From contig NC_092672.1 in assembly GCF_964355755.1 (NCBI RefSeq), positions 34,346,501 through 34,406,500 of the forward strand: a DNA stretch of 60,000 nt, in the 5' to 3' direction. Each line of letters opens with the position of its first letter. Position 1 is the first letter of the stretch. A model generated the notes under the pieces. It was not told the origin of the DNA. It did no database searches and was given only the letters and a program-made list of their open reading frames with translations. Origin of the DNA: Antedon mediterranea (Eukaryota > Echinodermata > Crinoidea > Comatulida > Antedonidae). Position numbers and translations under genes: made by a program. This document shows, one piece after another, positions 24,290-38,800 of the stretch.

Positions 24290-24420
24290 AATATAAACAA
24301 ATAATGGTCTGTCCCGCGAAGTCTACTTGACGCATGCGCTTTTACAGTCATTTTTCACAATATGGACGTCGTGGTTCGCTCGCTGTACAATTTATCGCGC
24401 TAAACAGAAATGTCCAGGCT
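24290..24420 (+). promoter_or_regulatory. PHF12: Putative PHF12 promoter (TATA-less, NRF1-like site)
   Basis: A locally CpG-containing island in AT-rich DNA: ccgcgaa, gacgcatgcgct (resembles an NRF1 site), gacgtcg and atcgcgc. It lies upstream of a good splice donor at 24571, as expected of a housekeeping promoter. Inferred only. Confidence 0.4.
24362..24403 (+). other. Possible 13-codon upstream ORF of PHF12
   Basis: ATG at 24362 reads MDVVVRSLYNLSR then TAA. If transcription starts upstream of it, this would be a uORF in the leader; the start site is not known. Confidence 0.2.
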
Positions 24421-24570
24421 TAGAAGCTTAATCTAATAAAAGCTATATAACTCAAGTTTTTAAGAGACTGCTGTGGTTGTCAGCGGGGTTAGACTATTTG
24501 AAGCAATTAATACATGTAATGTGTATTTGGTAAAACTGAAGTTCGTCTTCTGTTCAAAGTAAATAATAAG
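24370..24570 (+). other. PHF12: Probable noncoding first exon of PHF12
   Basis: The first coding exon (26845) has its ATG directly after an acceptor, so a leader exon is needed. The best upstream donor is aataataag|gtaatg at 24571, downstream of the CpG-containing stretch. The left border is a guess. Confidence 0.4.
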
Positions 24571-26844
24571 GTAATGTATCCAATCCATTCATCTTCCCGT
24601 GGTCTTTTTCATCTCGTTTTACTTCTTGTGCAAGCTAGCTACTCTCTCTCTCTCTGCGGCCTTCGGTGGTTGAGAAGGCAGCATGGACGGCTCGATGGCC
24701 TGCTGTGGTTGGTATGATGTGATAGCCTGTCGCTGAGAGCCTACGGCTGGATCATACAATTTGGTTCAATGTTCATGGAACAAGCACATTTTCTTTTAAT
24801 TTAAGCCTAACTAAATTATAAATAAAAAGCCTAACTAAATAAAAGCCCTAGCTACCTAGGACAAATAACAAGAGGTAGCCTAGGCCTACCCTACAGTACT
24901 GTTTGTGTGTCAAAATACATGCTATATTGTTGAGAGTTAGCCTAGGCCATTTGCCATGAAACTATAGATATCAGCTACACAGTAGATAGGCCTATTATGT
25001 ACTGTAGTGTAGGATTCACGGAGAGCATGTGTACTAAATTATAATAAAAGCTTGGCCTAACTAAGAAAGTCTATAACAAATAAGCAATGCATAATGAATG
25101 CAGTTAACACGAATGTAGATTTAATGAAAGTGTGTTTGAAAAAAAAAATATTGAAGGAAGTATGGGCAACAATGACATCGTAAATTAGTTTGATGATTCA
25201 TGCTGCTGTGCTGTACGCAAATATACTCCAGCGTTATTAGGTTCAGTAAAATTACAAAGAAAATATTTAGACATTTATTTCTCATTCAATTTTTTATGTT
25301 AAAAAGCTCAAGATTTTATAATTAATAGTTAAAATTAAAACTGCCGTAGTAGTACCGGGTACAGATATTTTTTAATCAAACATTAAAAAAAAAAAAATAA
25401 TTAAAAAAACAAATTATCTTTTAACAAGTGACTTTCACAACAAAAGAATTAATAAATATGTTCATTGTGTGGTGATGTAATATTAATGTGTATTATGATA
25501 ATTTTATTAAGCCAAATGTATGTTGAAATTGCAGATACTGTTATATGTTGTCGTATTTTAAGTGTCTATTTTTGATATTGAATTAATTTTGTCAATGTCA
25601 TGTTGTGAACAATATATGAGACATTGAAACAAATTACTGTAGAAAAATAAAAAATACAATATTAATTCATTGAACTTCTTTTTAAACACTTTCTGTAGTA
25701 CTACTAGTATAATGTTAGTAGTGTTTTTAAGTTTCTCCATGAAAGTTAAAGTACTGTAATTCATTCAGTATAATTTGTCGGTTAGAATGACGTCCGGAAG
25801 TTTCTGTTTTGACCTCTTAAAAAGAAAAGAGAAAAATCAAATAAATGTGGTTTGTTTGTAATTAGCTAATTTGTTGCTACTGTATACAGTACTGTAGGGT
25901 AGTTTAAGCAAGTCAATTTGAAGTTTAAAAAGTATTACATAAATGTTGATTGACTGTTTTTGAAAGCCATTTTAAAAATATTATTTAAGTATTTGAAAAT
26001 CTAATCAAAGATAGCTCTTTTATAGATAAAATATCTTATTTGTAAAATGACATTTTTGTTGGTTTTAAGCTTTGTAAAAAAAAGCTAAAAACCAAAGAAA
26101 AATAACTGATTAAAAACCAGTTATTGTGTGGGTGTTTGAATGCCAAATTATAGATCATACTGTTCTTAGTTTCAGCTCAAAAGCATTCCAATTATTACTT
26201 GACCTTTGACCATGGATAGATATACATTCATTGTCAGTTTTCTGTGCTCTAAGAAACTGTACTGTACTTAAACTCATAAATTGATCATTTTACTTATAAT
26301 AGGTTTTTTAAGCATGGTAAAATTCAGTACCTAAAAACACTGATATACTGAATTTACTTTCTACTTTATATTTAGTTACTCCGTGATCTTAATAGGTTGA
26401 ATGACCTGGCATTTAGTTTAATAATTTGTCTGACCTTATGCAATTTTATTTTTTATATTAAAATTTAAATCGACAGCCACAATGCTGTAGTAATATAAAC
26501 CAGAAGGTAATTATTGGCATCGACTAATATCACACGTTTCAGGCTATTTTTTAAAATAAAAAAATATATATTTCATATATAAAAGAAAATACAGTACATA
26601 CAGTTATATGTTAGTTAATTGTTTATTGTACTAGTTTAGTTGTACAGTACTTGTGTTATTATTAGAAGAGTGATTTTGATACTTGCCAGAATCTCATTTT
26701 TTATGCTTTCTTTTCCCATGTTGCATAATACATAATACTCGTTCTATCAATACAACTATTGTCTTTCCCAGAGTGCTATTTTGAAGCAATATAATTCCAT
26801 TTTTTTTAACCTCTAACCAAATTGTGTTATTTGTTTAAATTCAG

Positions 26845-26892
26845 ATGACGGCTGTGCAATATGACTTGGATACGTCTGGTGGGTTAATGGAG
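26845..26892 (+). CDS. PHF12: PHF12 exon 1 (coding)
   Basis: ATG immediately follows acceptor aaattcag; encodes [16 protein letters not shown]. Donor GAG|gtaata. The human protein has the same [11 protein letters not shown] after a short leader. Confidence 0.92.
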
Positions 26893-29800
26893 GTAATATA
26901 CTTTATTTATAAAAAATAAAAATGTTTGCGACGTTAGATTGTAAAACTACTACAGTACTACTGTACTGCTCTACTAAACTGTAATAAATTTAGCCTATAG
27001 GATTGTGATTACGCAGAGAAAAAAAAATGACTTGGTTTGTAGCTTTCTCATGAATATTTATTTAATCAAATTTGTCTGAGTAAAATACCAATAAGGTTCG
27101 AGGTCATCTTATTGTTAATAGTCTTTGATATCTTCAGAATAATTATCTAATTGAACTGAAGAATTGCATTTATGAGTTCTGTATAAGATGTTCCTCTGAT
27201 CATTGTGTAATGTTTGTATTTTTTACTGTAACCTTTGGTTAAAGATATGTCTACACTATCAAACTTTGTGTGTCAAAAAATGTGATGTACAGTGTCCATT
27301 TATATTAATTAATATCACTACCATATTTGGGCATATCACTACCATATTTGGGCACATCACTACCATATTTGGGCACATCACTACCATATTTGGGCACATC
27401 ACTACCATATTTGGGCACATCACTACCATATTTGGGCACATCATACTTTTTGTCAAATTAGTTTGATATTGTAGACAGAGCTTTAAAGATATGTTGGTTT
27501 GTTTATTTTAAAGAAATTTGTAAAATAAAAATAACAATTTCTTATTTTAGCAAATCCAAGCATTGATTGCTCCACCAGTTAGCGATGAACCACCGAAGAA
27601 ACAACGTAGGATAGATCGTGATCGGCGGCGTACTGGGCGTGCAATGAACCGTGACACGTGTGATAGTTGCAGAGAAGGTGGCGATCTACTTTGTTGTGAT
27701 CGGTGCCCGGCCGCTTTTCATTTGACCTGTTGGTAAGATCACTTTGGAATAAAATGATGGTTGCCAGATTATAATAGGTTTGAGAACGATGCACGTCCCG
27801 TTTGATATCTATTTTAATTCATATTGGAAACTAAATATACACACAACAACTCCCTATAGGAGTGTAGGGCACTGAGAATGAATATAAAGGAGAACCTAAT
27901 AATGTAGCTCATTTTTTAAGTTGCAACATTATTTTCTTTAATTCAAAACATTGTGTATCGGCACTTTCACATAAAACAAACTACTGTACCAATGTGTATT
28001 TCATTGGAATTTAATAATAACAGTTTACAAACAAAGTAGATAGAAAATAATTTATTCATCAACATTCATTACTTAGTAATGTTCGTATGTCTGTCTATTC
28101 TCCCTATTATAACTCAATGCTTTATCAAGTGTTTATTATTTAAAACATTATTGTTAATTTTCGAGTACTGTATGTTAGTTTTCTTTAGAACAAGCTATGA
28201 TTTTATTTGTGTTCATTTAAGTGACCAAATACAGTAGCCTATAAGTCATTAATACAAGATAATTTATTTAATTTGAATAATTTATTTTAATTACGTAATT
28301 ACCAATCATGAATTGCATTCGTTTGATTTATAACCATAGTTAAATAATTCAATATTTAAATTAAATATTCATTATAATATATAAATTAATAATATTCATT
28401 GTTTTTTAGTATTCCATTATCATTAACTGTACAGTATTATTTGATTGATAACTATCAGTTGAATAATTCATATTATTAATTAACTATTCATTATACCGTA
28501 TACATATTCATTATAGCATATAAATATTCATTGTTTTTCAATCCATTATCATTAACTGTACAGTAGTATAGTATTTGATTAATAACTATCAGTTGAATAT
28601 TAACTATTCATTATACCGTATACATATTCATTATACCGTATACATATTCATTATACCGTATACATATTCATTATAGTATAAAGAGAATGTTAAAGAGTCG
28701 CTATCCAATCAAGTTTGAACAATACCATGAAAGCCCCAGTTGTCTAATGGTTAGGGCAACTGCATATCAAGCAGGTCCGAGTTTGAGTCTCGGTTGGGGC
28801 GACTTTTTCTCATTCTCACATATTTCCTCATCTTTATCGTTCAAATTAATTAATTAAATTTCAGTATATCACCGGGCGGTTTAGAATTAGTGTTCTTTGC
28901 CTACTGTGTTTATTCATTATAGTATATAAATATTCATTGTTTTTTCAATCCATTATCATTAACTGCACAGTATTCATTTGATTAATTCATATTATTAATT
29001 AACTATTCATTATACTGTATACATATTCATTATTTTATATAAATATTCATTTGTAATTTTTCAGTAATCCACCTTTAGAAGAAGATGACCTCCCACGAGG
29101 AGAATGGCTTTGTCATCAGTGCACTGTAGCCCCAATGGTGAGTAAATATATTCGAACAAATATCCCTTTCACTTGCTGAACTTTGACCCAATGTAATTGT
29201 GTAATTCATAGTAAATTCTCACATGTCAAATTTCAATACTTTAATAATTACTAATACTTAATATTATAATTTTAATTGTTTCCTATTAAAATATTTATGA
29301 TTTATTATTGTTAAGGGAATAAAAATTGATTCTTTTTTGTTAAACAAATGTCGGTAATTTAAGATAATTTATCACCTATTGTTTAAGTAGTTGATATTGG
29401 TTTATTAAAGGGAATTTAAGAAAAATGAAAAACAAAAAGTTGTGGTTATATCTAAGGTACATCGAGTTGTTTTTAAATGAATCCAGGTGTCAAGTTGTTA
29501 TTTTCCCGATGTAATTACCCGTTTCTATATTTAGTATATTTTGTTTTTTTTATTTTCTTTTTACCAAGAAAATATTATAAGTTCATATGGCTTACAGATG
29601 GGATGTTTCCATAGTAACATTATGACTCATTCAGTGATAGACTGTGAGGCTTAACATAGATGCTGGTGTCCAGGTTTTTAATAAATAAAGCTCGCATCAC
29701 ACTATCAAACTTTATGTGATGTGCCCATATATGGACACGATGGTGTCATATCGCTACGATATTTGGACATACTGTATGACTACCATATTGGACACATCAC

Positions 29801-32800
29801 ACTTTTTTGTCATCATAATATAATCAGATCAAAGGTTACTTGGTCATCTCTTTAAAAGATGCAGCCATGACATAACAATTTTAGAGGAGCTGTAGCTTGG
29901 TGGTTAACATGCTTGCCTTCCAATCCCAAGGTCCGGGGGTCAATCCTGACCTAGTGCCAGGGTTGTAACTCACAACTCTTTCAACTCCAGTCCATCAAAT
30001 GAGACTTACAGTAAATTATAAGCATGATAAACTATTAAATTGTTTATCCATCCTGTAGTTGATATACTCGCTGTTGGATGCGTATGACATTTAACAATTT
30101 GTATATATTGTTATATTTTCAGGATCAATCTGGAAATTCATCAAAATCAGAGAAAGCTAAGATAGCAGCCTTAGGCCCAAACAAAGCTATAGTGAAACTT
30201 GTGCCTATGAGGCTAAACGATAGACTTAAGGCCCAGGGTAAAAACTGTGTAAGACTGGTTCAACTACAGGCCTACAAAGAGGCTAGGAAGGAACAGGAAG
30301 GGTATGAGAGACAGTTATCCGGAGACGCTGCCGTCCCTGCTAATTATGTATTCGAAGAGAATGACGATACGCTTCCAGAAGATTTTGTAAATCCGTTTGA
30401 TATATTAGTGAAAGCTGCTGCTGTTCAAAATCCTAAACAATTTTCAGTGCCACCAGAGTTTATGACAAATGCTCCTTTACCAGGTAATCTTAAACAAATC
30501 AATCAAAATATATAATTGTTTCTTTTTTGTACAGATAACAATAAAGATGAAAAGTAACTCATTTTAAGTTCTGCTATTTTATATCTGAAAATGAAGTACT
30601 TAGAAATACATGCCATTATCTATAGCTCTTTCACATAGCCTAAACAATTTCGGAGTTTACCATACATTGGGTTAAATTTGCTATTTCCATGGTAAGCTTC
30701 TCGGTGTATAAACTTAGGGGTTTAATTAAAGAACTTAAATTTTCTAGTTTTCCACACTCTTTTATATTTATAATTATTTAATACAGGTATATCAGCAATT
30801 CTTTCAAGTCAAAAAAACTTTTATAATAAACTTATTCAAATCGTCGAAATATTATAAAAACTTTTATTTTTACCTTTAATGGTTAAACATATACATATAT
30901 TTAAATGTTTTTTTCAAATATTTATGCAGGTTCAAGTCGTAGAAAGCGTAAAGAAGACACCGTCAAGAAAAAACCGTACGAATTGGAGAATGGTTTGGTA
31001 CCACTTCCAGCTAAAGTGTGTTTTAAGTGTAAAAAGTATGTTCTTTTGTTAAGTATAGAGTACTGTATAACCCCTCCTACGCTAACGCTAAGGTCAAATA
31101 ACCCCTCATACTGTATGTGTCATGAATAATTAGCGAACAATACATGTTTGTGTGCATTGTCCATGCTTCTAATGGCGATGATAATGGTGTTTATTAACTC
31201 TACGAACCACCCTACGCGTAGATAATTATCATAACATTACATTGTAGGCTACGAACAATACTTCGTAGGCTACGAACAATACTTCGTAGGCTACGTTTAA
31301 GAGAACAATGACCTACGATCTACCTGCGCGTAGGCTACGAAAGGTTACGCTTAGAAACGAAGCAGTATTTTCTTTCTGTACTGTATCCCCTAAGTAGGAG
31401 TGTCTGAATATTTGTAACCAAAAAGATGGTTTCTTCTGTATCTTTGTATGCTTTCTGATATTTTATAGTACATTCTCAAATCCCTATTAAACCTAAAGCT
31501 CAATGGGCATTTGCTTCTTTTTAATACTATATTAACATGACATGATTGTCTTTACGTAGGAGTTGCAGAGTAGCACCGCTTATTCAGTGTGATTACTGCC
31601 CTCTATTGTTTCATCAAGACTGTCTTGATCCGCCATTAACGATGATGCCAACGGGAAGATGGATGTGTCCCAACCATCCAGAAAATTATCTGGTAAAGCT
31701 CAGTCTACACTATCAAACTAGTTTGATGGGCCTAAATATGGTAGTGATATGGTCAAATATGGTAGTAATATGACATCATCATGTCCATATATGGGCACAT
31801 CAGATGTTGTCACATAAAGTTTAATAGTGTAGACAAGCTTTATGAATAATTATTGTTTTATAAATAAGAAAAATATATCATATTTCCATCATAGAAATGT
31901 ATGAAGTAAAATTATTAATTTTTTGTTGCCCTTTTGCTAGCCTGATTACTTTGGCCAGAGTTTTACACGACGGTGCAAGATTTACAACCAGTTCCATAGT
32001 CAAGTTCAACAAAATGCTGTCAAGATAAAGTTTCTGAATAAAATGCATAGCAGCTTTAAGCCGAACACAGGTATCCTAGTACCACAAAGAAAACAAATGA
32101 AGGCAAGTATTAAATAAATAGGTCTAGGGGGTCCTGATTGACAGCTTCAAGTCTACAAAAAACGTACCATCAGTGTTGTAGACAGACAAATGAAAGTCAT
32201 TTGGTGGGAGCTTGATATGAATCGACCTTGAAGCCGATTTCCCACAAGGCGAATTTGTTCGCGCGAAACGAAGGCGTCGGCTAATACGCATGCATAGAGA
32301 AGGATTTCGAAAATATAAACATGAATACGCATGCGTACAAGCTGGCGCTTTCGATTCGCGCGAACAAATTCACCTAGTGGAAAATCGACTTTACAGAAGA
32401 TGATAGTGTAACATTTAGACGCGTTGAGACTTTTTCACTGTAGAAATCATATTATAAATATTAATCAATTATATAGTATACTACTACATTACTATTATTG
32501 AATATTGAAAATGAATACAAATACACTTAGCATACAATTTTTTTTTCAATTATAGGTTCCAGAATCAATAAAAGCCCAATATGCAACTCCTCCGCATCTA
32601 TTACCTAGGCCTGACCAGAAGCATCTTGCACAGCACACCTTGCCAGAAGGGAAAACACATTGTACTCCTGAAGAAGCAGAAGAGGTAAGCACTTTATTCT
32701 TTGAATGCCTTAAGCTGTCTACACTATCAAACATTATGAGATGTGGCCATATATGGACTTGATGATGTCATATCACTACCCTATTTGGGCACATCACACT

Positions 32801-35800
32801 TCTTTTGTCAAACTAGTTTGATAACGTAGACAGGGCTTTACAGACAAACCGGTACAATTCCAATCATATTCTTCCATATCTATAAGCATCCCAAGATAAT
32901 TTGGAGTTTGCAATGATAACATTCTACTTCAAGGACCACTTCATTGAGCTATATTTGGACTGTAAAAGGAAGAGCATGCTGATGGAATGGCCTTTAGCAC
33001 TAACACTAAAGCCCTGTCTACACTATCAAACTAGTTTGACAAAAAAAGTGTGATATGCCCAAATATGGTAGATGGTAGTGATATGACATCATCATGTCCA
33101 TATATGGGCACATCACATTTTGTTGTCACATAAAGTTTGATAGTGTAGACAGAGCTTAACTGAATATAGAAATCGATGAGCATGCCTCTGTCTTTTTGAT
33201 GGTCCAAATTTATTTGCTATGATCCAATCTACACTTCAATACAATAAAATTCATTTCAATATGTGACCCATGACCGAATAAATATGCTTTCTTTCTCAAA
33301 TTTATAAAACTAATATAACAAACAAATATCTATCTATATATATATATATATATATATTTCTTGTAGTGGTTACGAAGTGTAGTATTACTTCAAAGCAGCA
33401 TAGCAAGTTATATTGAAAAGAAAAAATTACCCAAGGATCGAATAAAACCAAAGATTATCACTGCATCCAGTCTGAATAAATCCGCCAATGCGAAAAACAC
33501 TACGATTAAAGGCGTGAACCTTACAACAAACGCAGTGCATAACAATACTGTCACGTACAACGGACAAGATGAAAAAACGGGAATTAAACCTGAAACTATA
33601 GTAGTCAACCATACGAAAGTAAAATCGGTTTGCACCGAGAACGGAACAAGTTGCACGGAATTGCCAAACGGCATATTAAGTGCTAATAATAAGCAAGGGA
33701 TAAAAGAACACGAGAACGTGATTAAAAGAAGCGGTGATATTTCTCCGAGCAGCTCAAGCGTAGCTTCCAAACAGACGAAACAATTATTCAATTTTAATGA
33801 TACAAATAGGACTACAAGTGGGCTTAATTCAATTCATTTGAATAAAGGAAACGTAAATTCTGTGAAAGTTTTCCATCCTACAAACAAATATGTACGTGTC
33901 AGCACCTTGCCAGTAGGAGCATGTAAGGACATCATAACAAACAATAATTTGCCAAGTACAGCAACCATATCTGGTAAGTAACGGGGTTAAAGGTCACCTA
34001 TATTTATCTTTATTATATAGTATTATATATCTTATTTATCACAAATCACTTAATTTCGATGATCCAAATATATCTGCTCTGATCAATCTTCACTTCATTT
34101 CTATAGAGTATCACGGTGCGTACGTCACGACGGTAGGTGGCGCTGCGTGGTTGCGTTCAGCCTGCTTAATAATTTTTAATAAAAACAAACTAAAATTTCA
34201 AAAGATCACTAAATATTTGTTTTTAATAAATCTATTTATTCTTCAACTACAGTTTAAGTTAAAAAAAATCAAGCTAAGATACATAATTTGATAGAAATAC
34301 AGATCTTTACTGTTTATCAACATAGTAGCGTTGAACGCAGTTTTTGGTTGGCTAGCAACTATGCAGTGCCCTCTATCATTGTGACGTCACACCGTGATAC
34401 TCTATACATACAGTACAATAAAATTAATTTCAATATGTGACCCTTGACCCAATAAATAATGGTACAAGATCCACAGTAGATGATGTCATCACACATATTT
34501 TATTTGTATATTATATAAGCTTTCCATAGGAACCGATTAATACACTATGAATTTGGTACCCTGTGTGAACTTGGCTGGTTAATACAATTTGATAATCTGT
34601 AATGGGTAAATAACGAAAACCTGATAAGAAAATAAAAACAAATAAGAAAAACAATCAGATATTCATAATCAGATATGCCCACACATTGTGGTCAAATATT
34701 TACCAAAGTAGGTTAAGAGCAGAAACATGACAAAATTTACTGTGTATGTGTTGTCTCTTGGGTAGAAACCATGAACTCAGAGGAAATCGTCATACTTTTA
34801 GGTCACAGACTAGAGCTAGTTGTGGAGCAGCTATGAGCGCTCACTAGCTAAACAGGGTGCCTGAAGCAATGCCCAGAGGAAAAAACAGGCATTCAAATAA
34901 TGTCGAAAAAGGCTAAAAAAGCCCGGACAGAGTTGGAGGTTCCTAAACCAGGGGACCTTCTCAGGCCTTTATGTTACGCCACTGACTAAAGCATGTGTTC
35001 TTGATTATGATATCTAGAGTTAAACTGTACCAAATATGGAGAGACAACTAAATATAACTACTGTTTTACCAAATAAATAGTGGTGCATACATTAATGATT
35101 TTCTTTCATTGTTCTGCTATACTGCTGTAGAATATTGCAAGTGACTTTATTGTCATTAGCAAATCAAATGTGCTGTCGAATGTCTTTGTTAAATGTTCTC
35201 TTAAACCATCTGGGATTTGAAACATGAGTAATTTGCATACAGTATGTAGCATAACACATACAGACAAAGGATTTCATTACAGTACATGGTGTAAGGTGTA
35301 GATAATAGGTTTATTTACGCTACTGGGTCGTTGTGCAGCTGCAGTAGAAGGTCATCATTTCGGGGGACACCACTTTTATTGGTCAAGGTGTCCCCTTAAT
35401 AGAGGTCCTACTGTAAACAACATTTTTAAAGATGTATTGTCCCTTGAAACACAAAAAATGAAGGTCAAAATATTCTAAATTTAAATTGGCCATATCAAAG
35501 TTACATTAAAGTTATTCACTTTAAGTCGAAAATTCGAGCCAAAAACAACAAGTTTACGTAATTAACAGGTAAATTAATTGGATTACATTTCGTCTGGAAA
35601 ATCAAGCGAAAGTAAACAAAGATTTTAAACCACGAGTATGCATTATGCATAATGCTAATTAGCACTGTTTACAACTCCTCACGGTTGTGAAGGTGTTCTC
35701 ACACAGATCGCAAGAAAGTTTTATGATTATGCATACAGAGTAGCCAAACAAGGCGGTTTCATTATGAGATATGTTTTGATCGAAAACTTTGACTGGAAGT

Positions 35801-38800
35801 CAAAGTTATTTGTTGAACAAAAAACCTCTGTATTTCGGTTAAATTATTTTTTTAAACTAATTTTAGGTGAAAGTTAATAACTATTTTAATACTTCAAAAT
35901 GACCTACTTTTTTCCGAAATAATTATAATCCCACTTCTGGTCTAATCCCAATGAATCCCTACTGTATGTCTGATTTCACAAACATTTATATCCCTGGGTA
36001 TAGTCCCAGTCTTTACTTTTTGTCTGGATGTACAGTAGGCCTAGCCAGTTCAGATGAGTTTTTACAAGAAATGCGGGTATAGTCCCATCCCCCAAAGTCA
36101 GCCCAATGTTGTGGTTTAGCAGGTGGGATTATACCAGAGAATATACAGCACTAGTACGAGACTTGTAAAAACAGAAGCCACACCCAAATTAAATTATTTA
36201 TTTCCTTTTAAGCTTATCATCTATAGCATCTTATTTCCTTTTAAGCTTATCATCTATAGCATCTATGCCCATATATGGACAAGATATTTATTTTTTTTTT
36301 TTTTTATATGTGAACTTTATTCAATCAATCGTACATTTGTTATAATGGTAACCACAATAAGGTATAATATTACAGTAGATTTTTACAAACAAAAAAAACA
36401 AGACCAATATAAATATAAATTATAAAATATATACAATGATTATTTACAGTAATGATAAAAATAAAAATTAATTGTTTATATTGACTATTATTGGAAACAG
36501 AAGTTGAATAAATAAATATTGTCATATTTGGGCATATCACTACTATATTACTGTTTTTGTTGAATAGTTTGATAGTGTAGACAGAGCTTTACATATAATT
36601 AACAAGATGTGATGTGTTTTATTTGACAGGCAAATCAAATGCAATAGGTACAACAATAACAAAGGTAACGCCGGCATCGCTGAGTTCATCGCCAGCTATC
36701 GTTAATCTGAATGCGTCGTTACAATCATGTATTGATGGAAATACAGGTATATATCACTCAAACCACTTGTGGATTTTATATGACTAACAACAAAGAAATT
36801 TATAATATGGATAATTAACAGTCATTCCCAGAAATATGTTCAATAATTTTATGGAACAAAAATGTTCTGAGATTCATGGAAAAAAGTAAATTTTTATATC
36901 TTGCAACTAAGGTATGGAATAATCTACCAAACAATATGAAAAATTCAAATACAATTTATACCAATATCATTACAATTTATTTGTCTGTATCCACCAAATC
37001 AGTACTGTGATATTCACATAAAACAGTCATTCCAAGAAATATGTCGAATAATAATTTTATGGAACAAATTTGTTCTGAGATTTATGGAAAAAAGTTTTTT
37101 TTTTTTTTAATATCTTGCAACTTAAGGTATGGAATAATCTACCAAACAATATAAAAAATTCAATTTCAATGTTTTTACACAATTTATACCAATACCATTT
37201 AATTTATTTGTCTGTATCCACCAAATCAGTACGGTGGTATTCATATAAAAGACAACTAACAACAATACATTTATTTAACAGTACTGACAGTATACCAACT
37301 TTTATTTTGTTTCTTGCAGAGGTTGAATTAAGTAAACTAGATGACAAGTTGATTCAAATTTTAGCATTCCAAAGGTTACAGCAACTTCTACCCTCAAAGG
37401 TGTGTTAACCATTGTGTGTCTCTAGTGTGAAACCATGCTTAACTATTTAATGCATTTTAAAGAAATTTTTACAGTTTAAAGTTTTTATAATACACATTAT
37501 TTGTCATTTATGTAGAACTCTGACGCCAGTAAGAAACCAACGACAAATACAGCTGCAGCTAGTACCGCAGATAGCACACCACCACCACCGGTCAAGATGA
37601 CCATACCGGCACGAGCCACCATTGCTCCGGTCAACAATAAAACTAAAGCTGTAGCCATGCGCTATAGGTCATTTAGTATTGGTTCAGGTAGGCTTTCACT
37701 AAGCTTGTATTTATGGTTGCATATGTTGAATTATTATGAAAACGCATAATATAATATGTTATTATTTGCTATAGGGAGCATAGATAAAGTTTGGTTAGCT
37801 TATAGACAAAAATGAAGTGATGGATGTTACAGCAATGTTAGGCCATAATTACTGTTACCACAGATATTAATAGCCCTATTAATTAAAAAGAATTAATATG
37901 ATTTAAAGCCAATTACTGTGTTTTTATCAAAAATTATATCTTTTATTATGTATATTTTTATACATTTTTAGAAATTCAACTTTTATAAATAGTTTCAGTT
38001 GATAGCATAACTGCAGTTGGTTGCCCTTCCAACGTCATTTGATTGCATTCTGCACCTGTTGCGGTTATCATAAAAAAATGGTTTTTTTTTTCTTCTTACA
38101 GGAAGTGACATGGATTTATGTTTACCAAGCTTTGGCAATTGTAACTATATGTCTGCAAAACATGCCTGTATATTTTACGATGAGGTTTGTGTTTTAATAC
38201 TATTCATAAATTACAAATCGTAACAATTTATTACTTTATTTAAACAGCCTACTACAACAGTATAGAGTATAGCATTCAAATATATTGAATTTTATGAGTC
38301 TTTTAAAATCCAATAAATGTTTATTGTCATTTTTTATTTGTTATACAACATGAAAAAAAGTGTTGATGTTAGAATTTGGAGAATAAAAGGAAAAGAACAA
38401 TTATTCTAAAAATAACTTAACTTGTATGAAAGTTAATCTGTGTTCTTGATAATGTTCTGATGCTGTAGCTTGGTGGTTAACATGCTTGCCTTCCAATCCC
38501 ATAGTCCAGATTTCAATCCTGACCTAGTGCCAGGGTTGTAACTCACGACTCTAATTCTCAAATGAGACTTGTATATTATTATTATTATATTATTATATTT
38601 AATTCATCCTGTAATTGGCGAGTTACTAGCTGTTAGATGCGAAAGAAAAAATAAAAAATCTTAATCGATATTGGACGCATATGCAATTTTTTTAATAACT
38701 TTTATGAAAACAACAACAACCCAGTGTTGATCTGTGCCTCTGGATAAATAAAGTTGAACTTGAAAACATTAACATTACTTCTTTTCTTCGTTTTTTATAG

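Larger units (their letters stand above)
19935..24290 (+). other. OSBP 3' UTR and OSBP-PHF12 intergenic DNA
   Basis: No coding exon recognised. Possible poly(A) signals include AATAAA at 20143 and in taataaaagg near 21492; I cannot tell which is used. Contents: MITE-A copy 14, a perfect hairpin (22050-22128) and a MITE-D element (22858-23030). Confidence 0.7.

Noticed and set aside
27305-27440. CRISPR-like array
   Set aside because: Repeats are contiguous with no spacers, inside a transposon, in an animal genome.
27203-27466. Open frames on both strands with TIFGHI / CPNMVV repeats
   Set aside because: Translation of the tandem 21-bp core of MITE-A copy 15.
33408-33791. 127-codon antisense open frame with hydrophobic stretches
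   Set aside because: Shadow of PHF12 exon 9, whose sense frame and splice phases are consistent.
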